Both the position numbers and the translations under genes were made by a program. Positions 10,794-22,895 of a stretch of DNA of 64,000 nucleotides are shown in pieces. How positions within the stretch are numbered: position 1 is the first letter of the stretch; each line of letters opens with the position of its first letter. The notes under the pieces were generated by a model that was not told the DNA's origin, made no database searches, and was given only the letters and a program-made list of their open reading frames with translations. The stretch spans positions 2,671,030 to 2,735,029 of the forward strand of contig NW_020194684.1 in the NCBI RefSeq assembly GCF_002865645.1, in the 5' to 3' direction. Origin of the DNA: Hyaloscypha bicolor E (taxonomy: Eukaryota > Ascomycota > Leotiomycetes > Helotiales > Hyaloscyphaceae).

Positions 10794-11841
10794 GAAGGAA
10801 GAGATATGAAGGAATAGGCGTCTTTTGAGATAGGTTGATGGGATGAAGCTGCCACAACGAACGGCTCAGGGATCGGGGAAGATGGAATCGAAGGAGGCAA
10901 TATCAGACAAGATAATTCGATAGGCTGCGGGTACGAAGGAGCTTTTATTGCTCCGACTCGAGGCCCACGCGCCGAGGTGCTTCCAAGAAATAAGAAGGCT
11001 CTCGCATTGTGAGTTCGCTCCATGACGAGACGAGCCACTTGGTCTCGCAAGCAGAGCTTGAGTTGCCGAGGCCCATGTTGCAGATCTACGTTTTTGGCGT
11101 TGCTCTAACTTGAACAGGCAATAGCTTGCGGGACGGTGGCTTGCCATTCTGGGGATGGAGTTATCCCGTCCCCGTCCAGAGTGTTTCCCTTCAATTGAGG
11201 GGTGTCCAAAGGCCGAGAAAAGGCCAGCCAGAGGCAGTAGAAAGAGAAGTTCAATTTTGCGGACGAGGAGAAGCTGTGCTTACCTTTGTGCCCTGCCCCT
11301 GAAGATCGCCCAAGCTATTTTTACGCGAGGTCATCACACGTGACTTCGAGACTTGCTTAGTAAAGGTGCTTCTCTTTCACACCCCAGGTTACTATATCAC
11401 GACCTTTTCATGTAAACCTACGGAAGCAAACCCCCCACTAGGAAAGTCTTTTATTCTTTGACTGCTCGAGTTTTCCTAAGCATACATCACACTATCCCGG
11501 AGGCCACTCAACCAACCTCGCAATGCTACCCAAATTCGGGTGTCCTCCGCAGACAGCTACGAATCTGGGGGCGAGTTCTGTCGTTATTTTATAGCCAGCG
11601 CACCTGGGGGAGAGGCAGCATGTCCTGAGTTACAGCGAAGAGGAGCGAGACCCGTTCACGGACCAGATTCACCAGAACAAGGAACGAATGGGAAATCTAC
11701 TTCGCTTCATCACGTGGAATTATAACACGTGATGCAAAGACCGACAAGACCCTCATACTCAGCTACGAACAATGGCCGGCTCATTATCTCAACTTCTAAC
11801 CAGAAAAGAGTCGAAGAACTCCTCCTGAACTGGAGTGGGTA
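10794..11841. other. Intergenic, promoter side of the monooxygenase
   Basis: No gene supported. A pair of CACGTG boxes sits at 11711-11716 and 11726-11731 as an inverted TCACGTG/CACGTGA pair, and another at 11337-11343. These could bind bHLH-type factors, but such boxes are scattered over the window at roughly chance density. Confidence 0.4.
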
Positions 11842-12537
11842 ACTTAGGGTGTGTAAAAAAAAACCGTATTTTATGAATAAGACGGTTTTAATGCATGTTT
11901 TATATGTTTTTACGAGCCATAAAACACGGTTTTAAAACACAGATCACATGATATTCACGTGAAAGATAGCCCAATTTGGCTAGCTCCATAAATTTTGCAA
12001 CGAGATTTTCTCGAGTTTCCCCTTGACCTGTCGAAAATCAGGGGCTGTGCGCTCTGTAGTCCACTTTTAAGTGGGGACATAATTTCCAGAGTTTTAACTT
12101 TCAAGGAAGCTGGAGCTTTCCTAGAAAAACACCACAATCAAGCTTCATTTCAACATAACCAACCCTCCTAATTTTCACCACCATTAATCCAACCACCCAA
12201 CCACGCATCTATTATGACTCGAACGATTGGCGAAAAGCGCAAGGAGTATGAAGCAGAAGACGAAGATTAGGCTGGTTGTCACGATAAGGTGATGTTGCAG
12301 TGGTGGTAAAGAGCTTGAATTGAGCTGAAGGCTGTGCGCCCGGCTAAAAGCAATGGCTACACCCTAAGTCACGTGCAACGGCACCACGTGACTGGTGCCA
12401 CGTAACACCAGGTGGTTTTCCACTGCATAGCTATCATGTGACCTTTGTTTTAAAACACCAGAAATTATAAAATACTGTTTTTTATACGTAATAAAACATA
12501 TAATACAAAACTGTTTTATCAGCGACATACCCCAAGT
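11842..12537. mobile_element. Non-autonomous TIR element (MITE-like), about 696 bp
   Basis: The ends are imperfect inverted repeats of about 100 bp: 11842-11854 ACTTAGGGTGTGT faces 12525-12537 ACATACCCCAAGT (2 mismatches in 13, both transitions). The similarity continues inward through A/T-rich stretches to GATCACATGATA near 11942-11953 and its mirror near 12430-12445. A TA flanks the left end (11840-11841); on the right a TA at 12537-12538 is offset by one base, so the target duplication is only suggested. The interior holds a promoter-like stretch and one short open frame (12214-12270, MTRTIGEKRKEYEAEDED then stop), which could be the leftover start of a transposase gene. Confidence 0.65.
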
Positions 12538-12717
12538 AGGTTGCGTGTGGGATTAATTTCCCACTACCTACCCGCCTATTACCCCTGTCAGTCAAGTAAG
12601 CGCCGCAAGTGCACTTCAGCCCCAGCCTCCTGAAAGGTTCATCTTTCAACTTCAGCCCTCGCCAAAAAAAAGGAGGTCTGTCGAAATGGTTGAGTACCAT
12701 ACACTTTCGGCCACGCT

Positions 12718-15700
12718 ATGGATGTTGTTCCCCATGGCGGAGAATTCAATTTGGAGCACCAAGAGCAAGATGTTATCAAGCAGGCGGTCCCTCGTGCCCC
12801 CGAATCTGAACTACTCGATGAGCTCAGCCTGCATCTTCTTGACGCAGTTCGAGATCGGGACCAAGCTGCAGTGCGACTTTTACTTGATGGAGGCTTGGTT
12901 GATGGAGGCGCGAATCTAAGCGCAAAGAATACTGAAGGACAGACGCCGTTACATCTGGCAGTCAAAAATGACGATGTATCCATGGTACAATTGCTGCTTG
13001 AAAGGGGAGCAGATCCTAATGCAACTGCGGCAAATGGACACAAGCCTTTGTATGATGCAGCTGAGTCTGGTTATCTTAACATTGCCGGGCTTCTCTTGGA
13101 ATTCAGCGCAAATGTCGAAGCATTCAACATAGACCAACAGCGGACCGCACTTCACCAGGCTGTGGAGAACGGGCATACTGCAGTAGCCAAGATTCTTCTC
13201 CGGGATGGGGCAGACATCGATGCCCGATCTCCATCTGGGCTTACACCATTGTTCTGTGCCATCCGCCGTGGGGACGTGGATCTGGTGGAGTACTTGTTGG
13301 AGCATGGGGCCAACAAGAAGCTTCACCTTGACGACGGCCAGACTGTGGAAGACTTTGCTAAGGGCAAGGCTGCCATCACTACCTTGTTACGATCTAGTCA
13401 AGTAATTCAAGGCCCATCTCTCACAGCCCCAGAATCCACCGATTCCGAACGTCGCTTCACGCCAATACCATCTCTTCCTGCCGATCAAGTCAATAAACAA
13501 GATGCTTGTCGTGGATTTGAAGCTACTATCATCGACTTCTTCTTGGGAGACCGTGAAAAAAGAATCCAAGTGTCCGCGTCGATATACGACGTCCTCTACG
13601 GAAAGGGGGCAGAAGCCATCATGGACTCAGAAAGGGGGGTCATGATGGGCGAGCAACAACGGCAGTTTAGGTGGTATCACCTTCCTGCGAACAATGTAGG
13701 CAGTTTCCACCTATCCTAAGATTGCATGAATCTAACTATGAAGTAGGTTGAATGGGTTGAGGTAAAGTAATTCTTCTCTCAAAGTTGAGATGAACATTTC
13801 AGTTCATTGAGGGGGGTGGGCAATCAGGAAATGTGCCTAACTGTCTTGCACAGGTGTTGATAAGTCGAATCTTTGCGGAGCAGAATGTGGCCCTCGACGA
13901 AGAACTCAAATCCAACCTTGGATTAACCAGCTCAGCGGGTAGACAATATCGTACACTCACGGCTCAGTCTTCTTTTATGCGGCCACTTTGTCATTATGAT
14001 GATGTATGAAGAGACCCGGTAATCATACTTGGTCACTCCTGCTGATTTATGATTGGTAGCGAACCTCCAAAGCGGGCCACCTTGTTTTATTTGTAAGCCA
14101 ATGCAGAAATTTGTCCGATTTGTTCCCTAGAGCTCACACCGCATAGATGCCTTATCTTCATTTCGAAACTCTTCGTGGATACGAAGAAATGGCCGATCAT
14201 ATTGAGGCGGCGGCTGGTCCCATGCTGAAACAAGGCCAGCACGAAAACCAGAACTTTGCAACTCCAGCAAGAGCCGGCACATTCAGAGGAAAAGATAAAC
14301 TTGCCGACATTCCAGAAGGGAGTCAGCCTCGAACAGAAGACCATCGCCGAGGATCTGGGCCAGCTTCAGAATAACCTCCCAGACCAGAGCCTCGAAGGGC
14401 TCGAATCCCTTTGGGCCAACTCGACGAGTTACTAATTAAAGCATATTCATTGCCAAATCCTTCGGGGCAGCTACCACCACTACAGCTGCGACGCACGCTC
14501 GACCAATACTTCTACACCCATCTTTCGAATACATTCAAGCGGGACACTGATCAAGTGGTGCTGCGATACACCACAAATGATCCTGGAATGGAGCCGAAGA
14601 TCTTCATGGTCGATCAGTTATGGCTCTGGATTTTGAATGGAAGTAAATAATCCCCTTCCCAACTATGTAGCGTTGCTCATTAGATTCCAGATACTGTGAT
14701 TAGTTGTTTTCCACAACGCTGGGATACTTGGTCAACTGACAGAAGCACGGGACCGCCCCCATCATATCCGCCCCGTCCTCAGCCTATGGCAAATTTCCAA
14801 TACCCAGTCGCTGACCTTAACACTGGGCGGGAGCTAGGGCCAGGGCCTCCTCCACCACCTCCCCAAAATTTGCGCAATAATCCACGAATGGCTCCCCCTC
14901 CCCCTCCACTGAACTGGCCAGGCGATCCGCCGACTCGGATCAAGCAAACTGAGCCTCCTAAGCCTACAGCCCGGCCTCTAAATCCGCCACCTGATACTGG
15001 ACAGCCCGCGCCTTCTCATCTTCCGTCATCAAACATGCATGGCGAGACCAATATGATCACTAACCCCGATGAATTGAAAAACAAGAACAAAGCTATAATC
15101 AATCCCTCAGGGATCTTAACATGGATGGCTGGGGGGAAGAAGATCAAAGGCAGGAAATCTCCCATTGGGCCTATCTTCCCTACTGGGGAAGTTAAAGACA
15201 GCAGACCAACTTCATCCATCGAACAGGAAGAAAGAAGGAGACGGCGAGCTTTTCTCCAGCTGGACCCCTTGAATGTGCACCAAACGATACTCAAGCATCT
15301 GCAAGGGACAACGCGAGGCCCTATCACTTCAGCGTATGATCTGGCGAAGCTTATCACGAACTCCTGTGCCAATGTCTTTGATCAATACGGGACCCCACCT
15401 GACTTCCAATTTTTCGATTTCTTCGAACGCTCCATCGGAGCTTTGGTAAGCCAGGCGCCAGTGTCCTCAAAATCTGAAGTGGAGTAACAAGAAGGCAGGT
15501 CGACCAAGAGACACAACGCTTCAACCACTTTATGAGCAGTCTTGACAACACAACCTACCCCGACTCTACATCTAACCCCGCCCTTAGCATTGCGGCAGAG
15601 ACCAAACTGTTGGTAGAAATCAAAGATATCCGTGACGAGTAAGAACGATCCATTTTGCGCTATTCTTTTAAAAACATTGTTATCACGTCTTCCATGCTCG

Positions 15701-16707
15701 AAACATTGCTCGAACCAAAATCACCCCTTAGTAACTTTAGAAATGGAACTGCTAATTTTCGATCTTCTAGACTCGGCATCTTAGAAACGATCTTGCACGA
15801 TCAATTAAAAGCTCTAGGGGAATTTGAGCAAGCCATTGCCAGGCTTGCCAGCAGAGATAGAAAGCTTTCAGTCACACAGAACAAAGTTCTCCAAAGCCAT
15901 CTGGAGAGAATCCAAAGGATGGATAAACAGGCGGGGAAGGCCTACCAAGCAGTAAGCAACCAGAGAAATCTTGGACTTGGGTACTAACCACACTAGCTCA
16001 ACGATCTTCTCGATTTAAAACAAAAAGAATTCAACGCTGCGATTGCAGACCAATCCCAAAAGCAAGGCCAGCGACAAGTGGCCTTATTAGAGGCAACGGT
16101 GGCTCAAGCAGAGGAGACCTCACGGCAAGGAAAGACTGTGATGTTGTTCACCGTGGTCACAATTATATTCGTGCGTTCCCCGGCTTCGACTTCTGTCACG
16201 TGAACTCACAATCATAGCTGCCGCTTGGGTTTATGGCAGCATTTTTCACCATCAATGTTGATTCATTTCCTGTGAACGACAATGGAAAGCTCCCGATGAG
16301 CTATGTACTTAAATATATGCGTAAGTATTCATCAGTCATTTCTAAGAGAGCCCAAAATTTTGCTTCCGATCACTTTGACTAATCTTTAAACAGTCTCAAT
16401 ATCGGCCGCCATCTCCATCCCCTTCGTGCTCATAGCATTCAACCAAGATACGATTTCGAGATGGCTGAGAGCATTGAGGAATGGAGTTATATGGTCGGTT
16501 ATGGTCATCATCATAATGGGAGTGCTTCTCGCTCTGATTTGGACAAGCCACCTGGCGTCTGGGATCAAGGTTGCTGTGACGGTCACCATCCTGTTGTTAT
16601 CTTTAATGGCTGTTATCGGGAAAGGTATTCTTTTGTTGGTTAACGACGCCCGATCAGGAAGTAGTGCAGGCTCAGGCTCGAGGACCAGTTCACTTGTAGA
16701 CTATTAG
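12718..16707 (+). CDS. Ankyrin-repeat protein with CorA-like membrane C-terminus
   Basis: Exons: 12718-13695, 13747-13761, 13854-14003, 14147-14642 (with frame trouble), 14691-15445, 15499-15638, 15771-15951, 15997-16170, 16218-16320, 16394-16707. The N-terminal third has about six ankyrin repeats (GQTPLHLAVKNDDVSMVQLLL and similar, residues ~75-235). FRWYHLPANN-VEWVE-VLISRIF and MPYLHFETLRGYEEMADHIE open the CorA-like cytoplasmic part, followed by RRTLDQYFY and KIFMVDQLWLWIL. A proline-rich insert follows (15 Pro within 14816-14925). The end holds coiled-coil helices and two to four TM segments (TVVTIIFLPLGFMAAFFTIN, then SISAAISIPFVLIAF and VMVIIIMGVLLALIW). Within 14311-14430 the coding-like frame moves away and back, so two compensating indels or misread bases are likely. 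Probable plasma-membrane protein; Mg2+ transport is not shown, and the classical GMN motif is not seen. Confidence 0.75.
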
Positions 16708-16838
16708 AGACTTAGAACACCTTCATACATCGAGTGACTGATGTACAATCCCATCGATTGAACTATACAACATAAAAATCAGAAACTTGATGAAACCCCT
16801 AAAAAAAACAATGGACCGTCGCCCTTCCAGCATCAACC

Positions 16839-17838
16839 TCAAGTCTCCGACAAAACCTTGATACTCAAAATCATGACATACATCGCAACTCCGGCCAAAA
16901 TGTCCAGAAACACAGACCCCCACCCTAGCACCATAGCCACAGCACCCACCTTCCCCTTCACAGTCCCATAGCTCAGACTCTGCCCCATAGTCACAGCCGC
17001 CGAGCTGGCAATATGCTGCCAAAAGACGGACACGAAGATGAGCAGTGAGGCGAGTATCAAAAGCGCAAACACGATGTAGGACACGGGTCGCGAGGGGAAC
17101 GGCTTCACTTCGCGCTCACTCCCTTCGGCGTCCTCTTCTTCGTGCCAGCGTGGGAAGGTGGAGAGGAGAAGAATAGAAATGAAGACGAGAGGGACGGTTG
17201 AGAATCTGGCACATCACATGATCAGCAAGTATTTCATTGGAGGTGGTGGGGTGAGATGGGGGATCGGACATGAGGCCATCAAAGACTATCTGACTTTGGA
17301 AATTATTTGCGATCCACAATAGGTTTAAGGGATCACCGGATGAACTGGTGTGCGTGTTGTTGATGGTCTTTGCGAGGCTTTTGGCGTGTCGGGAGCAGAT
17401 CCAATCTCCTGTTGAGTCGGGCATGCAGAAGCCCATGTAGCCTACGCGCACTTCGAGAGCGGGCGCTGGGGTAGTGAGGTTTGCGAAGGTGGTGGAGATG
17501 GAGGGGTTTACTTGCACAGCGTCTTGGTGTGAAGGGGTAGAGGCGTAGGAGAGGGAGAGGAGGTAGACGTTGTTCATGTTGCTGCTTGAGCAGCCAGCCA
17601 GGAGGATTGCTGGTCATGGTTAATTGAATTACGGACCGATGGAGGTGAAGGGGACGGACAGGAAAGCACGATAGAGACGGTGAGAACCATCATCATTACG
17701 TGGTGGTACCCGAGAAAGAGGTTGAATCCTGTGCATCGGTCAGTCAGAAGGACGGGCACGTGATCTGGGACGGAGGGCCGTACTCGCCCATCCGGTGTAG
17801 ATAACTACCACTCGCTCGACTGTTGATACTGATGCCAT
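16839..17838 (-). CDS. fig1: Fig1-family membrane protein (calcium influx / cell fusion)
   Basis: Complement of 17784-17838, 17660-17728, 17270-17609 and 16839-17205 gives an intact 276-residue, four-TM protein. FNLFLGYHHVMMMVLTVSIVLSS-ILLAGCSSS is TM1; NNVYLLSLSY, LEVRVGYMGFCMPDSTGDWICS with the claudin-like G-x-x-G-x-C(n)C motif, and DPLNLLWIANNFQSQIVFDGLI form the outer loop; three more TMs follow (STVPLVFISILLLSTF, YIVFALLILASLLIFV, LGWGSVFLDILAGVAMYVMILSI). Fungal Fig1 proteins aid Ca2+ uptake and membrane fusion during mating and hyphal growth. The start MASVSTVERVVVIYTGWA is inferred from a phase-1 intron with a CTGAC branch site and GCACAG acceptor. It is convergent with the ankyrin-CorA gene, 131 bp between stops. 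Confidence 0.88.
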
Positions 17839-18381
17839 CTCTCTTATAGCCTCGGACGCCACCGTCGTGCAATCGAGAAATGACGCGAGAGTAAGAATGC
17901 ACCAAAGAGACGTCGGAGAGATTTTCGCAAGTGGAAGCTGCAGCTGAACACGCACTGTGGGGGCGCGGTCTCATAGGTCGGAAATGCGGGCATACAATGT
18001 AGTGCAATTAATCATATTGAATGCAGCAAGCGCGGATTTACATTGAGATCTTAACATTCTTTGCACTTGCGAAAGAGATCTTGGCTGGGAAAGAGCCATA
18101 GAGATGTTCTTTAATCTTCGTCGGCCCCTGTGCGGCTCGGTTCTTCTCACCCCAAGGGAATGACTGTCACTGAACCACATTATCACAGAGCAGCTTCACT
18201 TGACTCAGATTTCAATCTCGAGAAACGCATCAACAAGAGAGTACAATCGGAAGCTGGAATCAATGCTGAGCACTGAGACGGCGATAAAAATAGAAATGGA
18301 ATCCATGGAATACTTTGCCACGTGACGCCAATATACTAGGCATAACTGTATTCCCACCCTAATCCTCATTGCAAGCTCACA
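17839..18381. other. Intergenic, fig1 promoter side
   Basis: No gene or repeat recognised. Confidence 0.45.
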
Positions 18382-19178
18382 TCACACCTTCTCTCCCGCT
18401 GCTCTTCTCAAGAAGTCGACGGTCTCGTCAGACTTTGACAAGAACGGGCTGTAGCTACTGAAGACTCGCTCAGTCACCATATCCGCTCCTGCATCTTGGC
18501 AAGCTTTCACCATAGCTTCCTGCACAAAGACAGGAATTGCACGATCATCCTCGCAAATCAAATACCTGCTGGGGATAGTTCCCCAGGAAGAACTCGATGT
18601 TCCGATGAATTTGGTTGCGTATGAGTGCGGCCGGAGTTTGGCAGCCCAGTACTCAGTTTGTTCAGGGCTGAGATCGTGGTAGAAGGTTCGGATGGGGTCC
18701 TTGCATGTCACCCAAGGTTCCTAGAAATTTACTTCAGCGTCGCGCCCTCAAGGTGTCAAAATCAAGTCTCACCTTCACATCATACCACTCCGGTGGACTT
18801 CCTCCAAAAGCCTGAATCAAGCTCATGTTCTCCGGCGGGACGAAACCAGTGAGAAAGGTCAGCTTCACCACACCACCTTCCATCCCCTGCTTCTTTTTCT
18901 CCTCCTTACTCAAACCCCCAAGCCCGCCACAAACGATAATGCTGCTCCATGAATGTCCAATGACCATGACATCATTCCCTGCATCCGCTTCTTTCAAAAC
19001 AGCAGATCGGAGAGCGTCGATGTCGGGTGGAGGTCATTCACGGCAGGCTTTTGGATGACGGCTTGGAGGGGAAGCGCCTTGGATGTATAGCCATAAGCAG
19101 AGAGCTTTGAGATTAAGGTGTCGAAGACTTCTGGACTGCGCCAGGCTCGGGGAGGAAGATGAGAGATGGTTTGGGCAT
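18382..19178 (-). pseudogene. Alpha/beta hydrolase (esterase-like), probably dead
   Basis: Complement of 18773-19178 and 18382-18720 with a 52-nt intron. The fold is recognisable: MPKPS-LIFLP(G)AWRSPEVFDTLI, the nucleophile elbow MVIGHSWSS, FLTGFVPPENMSL, and RYLICEDDRAIP with the acid residue. Three defects are visible. One base is missing in the C4/G run near 19146-19153 (oxyanion-hole segment), one near 19023-19028, and the position where this family has its catalytic histidine (GHSPFLS) is tyrosine (SYSPFLS, codon 18451-18453). The first two may be assembly errors, but the third would by itself abolish hydrolysis. Confidence 0.75.
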
Positions 19179-20034
19179 CCTGAGCTTGACTGTAGAGCGA
19201 CGGGACGATGGTCGAGGGTTGAGGAATTTGAACTGTAATATGAAAGTAAGCGTTCGAGGTCTTTTAAAGCTGTTTCCCCCTTGTCGTCATCTGTTAGGTA
19301 GCTTGAACAAAGGCTTCTTATTCTAATATTGAGACGATCTAAAATATGACAGTGCTGGCTACGGGGAGGAGAGGCGCAGCAGGAACGGTTCTTCCTTCTG
19401 TTCCTTCATAGACTTAGCCAGTATCTCACAAGGAGTTTCTCCGGGAAACTGGAATTACAAGTCTTCCCCTGTAGAATGTCGGCCGCCAACAGACTCTTTG
19501 AATAGGGGTTGAAGCGAGCTCACGTGATATGAGCTGACGACATCGTGGGGGGAAGTGCGTCTATTATTCTACATTAAGAACAATGTCTCCATTTCATCAG
19601 TAAACCATGGTCTTTCCTTGAGATCAAATGGAAAGTGGATACTTCGATATCACGTGAAGTCTGAGCGCAATAAGGAGTTAGTGCTCCGAAACTTTATATT
19701 GCGTGATGGGGGGTGCCCGAAGGTTTGGGGGACCACCCACAGCCGCCCCAAATATCTGTCGCCACAGCTTATCGCACCAACGAAACAAGGGTTTGGGCAG
19801 CCCGCTTGGGGGTCCCCCATCCCACCTTGCTTTTTTCGTAATAAGGCCTTGAGGCCTTTTTAGAGATAAGAATTGGTCCTGGGCATTTTTCGAAACTTTG
19901 AATGTATCTTTCTTCGACCCACTGTCCAACGCCGCTATGCCAGTAATTCCAACTACTGCAGCTCTGGATCGTTCTTGCGGGCCGAGCCTTGATGCGAAAC
20001 GTCTTTCGGGCCCTTTCGGTGGATTCCAAACGAA
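19179..20034. other. Intergenic between divergent hydrolase and caspase-like genes
   Basis: No gene recognised. G-rich inverted segments around 19709-19825 read like GGGGGACC/GGGGGTCCCCC but do not form a clear element. Confidence 0.4.
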
Positions 20035-22193
20035 ATGAGCACGCCATCGGCAAGAAAGAGACCTGCGGCCGATGTTTCGGGGGATCAAGATGAGAGGGCA
20101 CGCATCGCGCGGCCTGCAACCAAACGGCGAAGATCACAGTCCGTGGATTCGACGGAGCACCTTACTCAACTAGACTTGGATAACTCTACTAGGCCAAGTC
20201 GTTCTGCTTTCTGTTCTGGCTACGACTTGGATCGCTTGAATTATCATGTTCGACTCCAAGATTTTGCCGTGGAATTACAGAAAGCTGCCAATGCGGCATT
20301 CCCAGGTGGTCAAACCTCGAGATACACGACAGTCGATGTGATCTTACTATCGTGGGAGGATGAGGACCCGACCTTGCCTATTTCATCTGAAATTCGGGAC
20401 CTGACAGATACTTTTGCCAATTTGTATGGTTATCATGTCGAGGAGTGGCTGATCCCGGCCGAGGAGGACAGCCACAACCAACTCCAGGTCAAGATCCTGC
20501 AATTCCTTTGGGCTAGCAATCCAACTCATTTAAAAATCGTATACTATGCCGGGCATTCGAAACTAGGCAGCAATGGACAGCCCATCCTAATAAGGTACTT
20601 ATTGATAGCCACCCTTCAAACCCATTTCTAACCTGCATGCTAGTCGCGCAAACAGCGGGAAGGAGCGATGTCCAACGGTCAAGTGGACCGCGATCCAGAA
20701 CAGTCTTGAAGAGTCGAGATCCGACGTCTTGGTGCTCCTTGACTGTTGTGCCTCTGGCGTCTGTACCACAGATGAAGGGAACGGAGTTACGGAAATGATT
20801 GCAGCTTGGGCGTGCGAGACCCTCTCGGATGGTCCCGACCCTTCTTCATTCACGCAAGCACTGAACATGAAATTGAGACAACTATCTCAATTACCGTATC
20901 TCACAGTGGGGCAATTGTACAACGCCATTTTTACCGAAGTTCAAGCTCGGAGAGTCGAACCTTCCACCTTACGTCCCAAGAAGCTTCCTGTTCATCGCGT
21001 TCTCACTTGTTCTCAGGACTCTCCTCGAAGCATATGTCTGTCGAAACACTCAAAGCCAAGCCAGCAACAAGACGTATTGCACACAACTGAGAATTCGGTT
21101 CCCATTTCTCAACTACAACCTTTAGATTTGCCGGTGTTCAATTCGCCTTCTTCCGAAGAACCAAACACACCCAACTCAATCAGTCTACTAAGTCAAAATG
21201 CGTCAGCTAAGTCTTCAACGACTTCGCTAGATGAGCTCCCAGAATATCCAAGGCTTCTGTTCTGCATACGTATCTCGGAAGACGTTAAAGCAAGCGACTT
21301 CTCTCCTGAAATATTCTTGGATTGGTTGAAAAAGGTTCCAATCAAAGCAAATCTTGTCAGAGTTGAAGCCGGCTTCGCCAGTAACTCTACACTGGTAATG
21401 TTCTCGATACTCCCAGCAATCCTGGGATACCTTCCCGAGAACCCAGCAATGACCCTTCTCGGGACAATCAAGTCCAAAAACATCATCGCGGCTGTCCCTT
21501 CGAAAGAGAAGGAAATCAGGACGAAAAAACAACCAGCAGCCGAGAAAGAAGAAATCGATGCGAAAGCTAAGATGAAATCCCCAACCGCTTCAGCAACCTC
21601 ATCCGGCAAAAAAGAGGAGCCCTCTCCTCCAAAAGGGGGATGTCGCTACATCATGTTCCGCGAAGACATCAGACCTATGACCTGGTAAGCTTATTTCCGT
21701 ACTGAATTGCTGTTTTCTTCTGTGTGGGCTGAGAGTCTGGGAGCTTCACGGGAGCCGGTATACGCACTTTTGTCTTGGAAGCTTGGCTCCTCAGCTCCCG
21801 AAATCTTTTCAGAAATTCAGCGAAAATTCATACTAATTCGATGGCAGTGCCTGTCAAGGATATTCTCAAGATGTTGTAACACCCAACGCCCACGCCCCCT
21901 GTGACTGCGGCCACAAGCCCTGCTATCACCTAGCCACCAGAAGCCAGACCGTCTACCGGCAAGAGCTCGAGTCTCTGACCAAGAAAGTGTATATTATGGA
22001 GCAAGATGTCAAGCGGATGAGACTTAGAAATGGGGGAATATCCAATCGCTCTTTTGGGCCTGAAGAGATGGGACCGCCGAGCTGGAGTGGGAGACAGAAC
22101 CCAGGTGACAGGCACCTTGCGATGCAGGATAGGGGGGGGTTTCTTGTTCCGGGCCAGCCTGGGTCAGAATTGTGGAACTTTAGGGGGCCTTGA
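20035..22193 (+). CDS. Caspase-like (C14) cysteine protease with a C-terminal Cys/His cluster
   Basis: Exons 20035-20594, 20644-21684 and 21848-22193 (introns 49 and 163 nt; the second has a TACTAAT branch site) give 648 residues without a stop. The catalytic domain spans about residues 65-250: VDVILLSWEDED opens the fold, the general-base histidine is H174 in VYYAGHSKL, and the nucleophile is C222 in VLLLDCCASG. A Ser/Pro-rich linker (310-370) and a second globular part with LLFCIRISEDVKASDF follow, then a Lys/Glu-rich stretch (480-520). The last exon adds CxCQGY...CDCGHKPCYH, a plausible zinc-binding cluster, and a short coiled coil (YRQELESLTKKVYIMEQDVK). Fungal caspase-like proteins are tied to cell death and incompatibility; here no substrate or partner can be proven. 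Confidence 0.82.
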
Positions 22194-22895
22194 AGTGTGC
22201 AGATATTTGGATAATGATGTAAAATAAGTAGAAGTATTGCTCAACATTTTGGGCTCTCTGCTCCTGTCTCAGATCTTCTCTTAACATCTCCACAATCATA
22301 ATCCGTGATCTGGCCGGTATTCCGGTATTGCCAAGCGTCACCTCAGCGCAGAAAACAAGAAGCATGAGACATTCTGACCCCGCACTACCCCGCACCTCCT
22401 CTGAAAGACGCCGGAGTCAGCACCCAGATCACGGTTTTTCAGGCCCTGATCGCTAACCCCTAGCGTAGGCGTCGTTAGGATGCCGCCCTTAAACGCTCAA
22501 TTATACACCAGAACACTTCAGAGATGATCTCCACAAAAGCATTTAAATGTCGAAAACTCTCCATAGAATCAGTCAAGAGGCACTGGGGCTTTCAGCAGGT
22601 TTGAGGAGAATACACTTGATTGATCATGGAGATTGATTTTTTGAAGTGTTCTGTGTTAATATGTGAAAGCTTTGGTAGCTGAACAACCCCCCCGGAATTA
22701 GCGAAGGACAGCCTAAACTAATCATTAGCATCATTGACAACAGCCTATTACTTATGCTATAATCCAGACAATATTCTGACTCTATATTCATATGGGAGAA
22801 TGTAGTTCCAGTATATAAAATGCAAGCTCACTATATTCTCGAGTCGAAAATGGAACAGCAGTCAAGTTCACCTGTTCTCGGTCAAAACCTCCACG
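22194..22895. other. Intergenic, nothing recognised
   Basis: AT-rich in its second half; no gene, no clear repeat. Confidence 0.45.
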
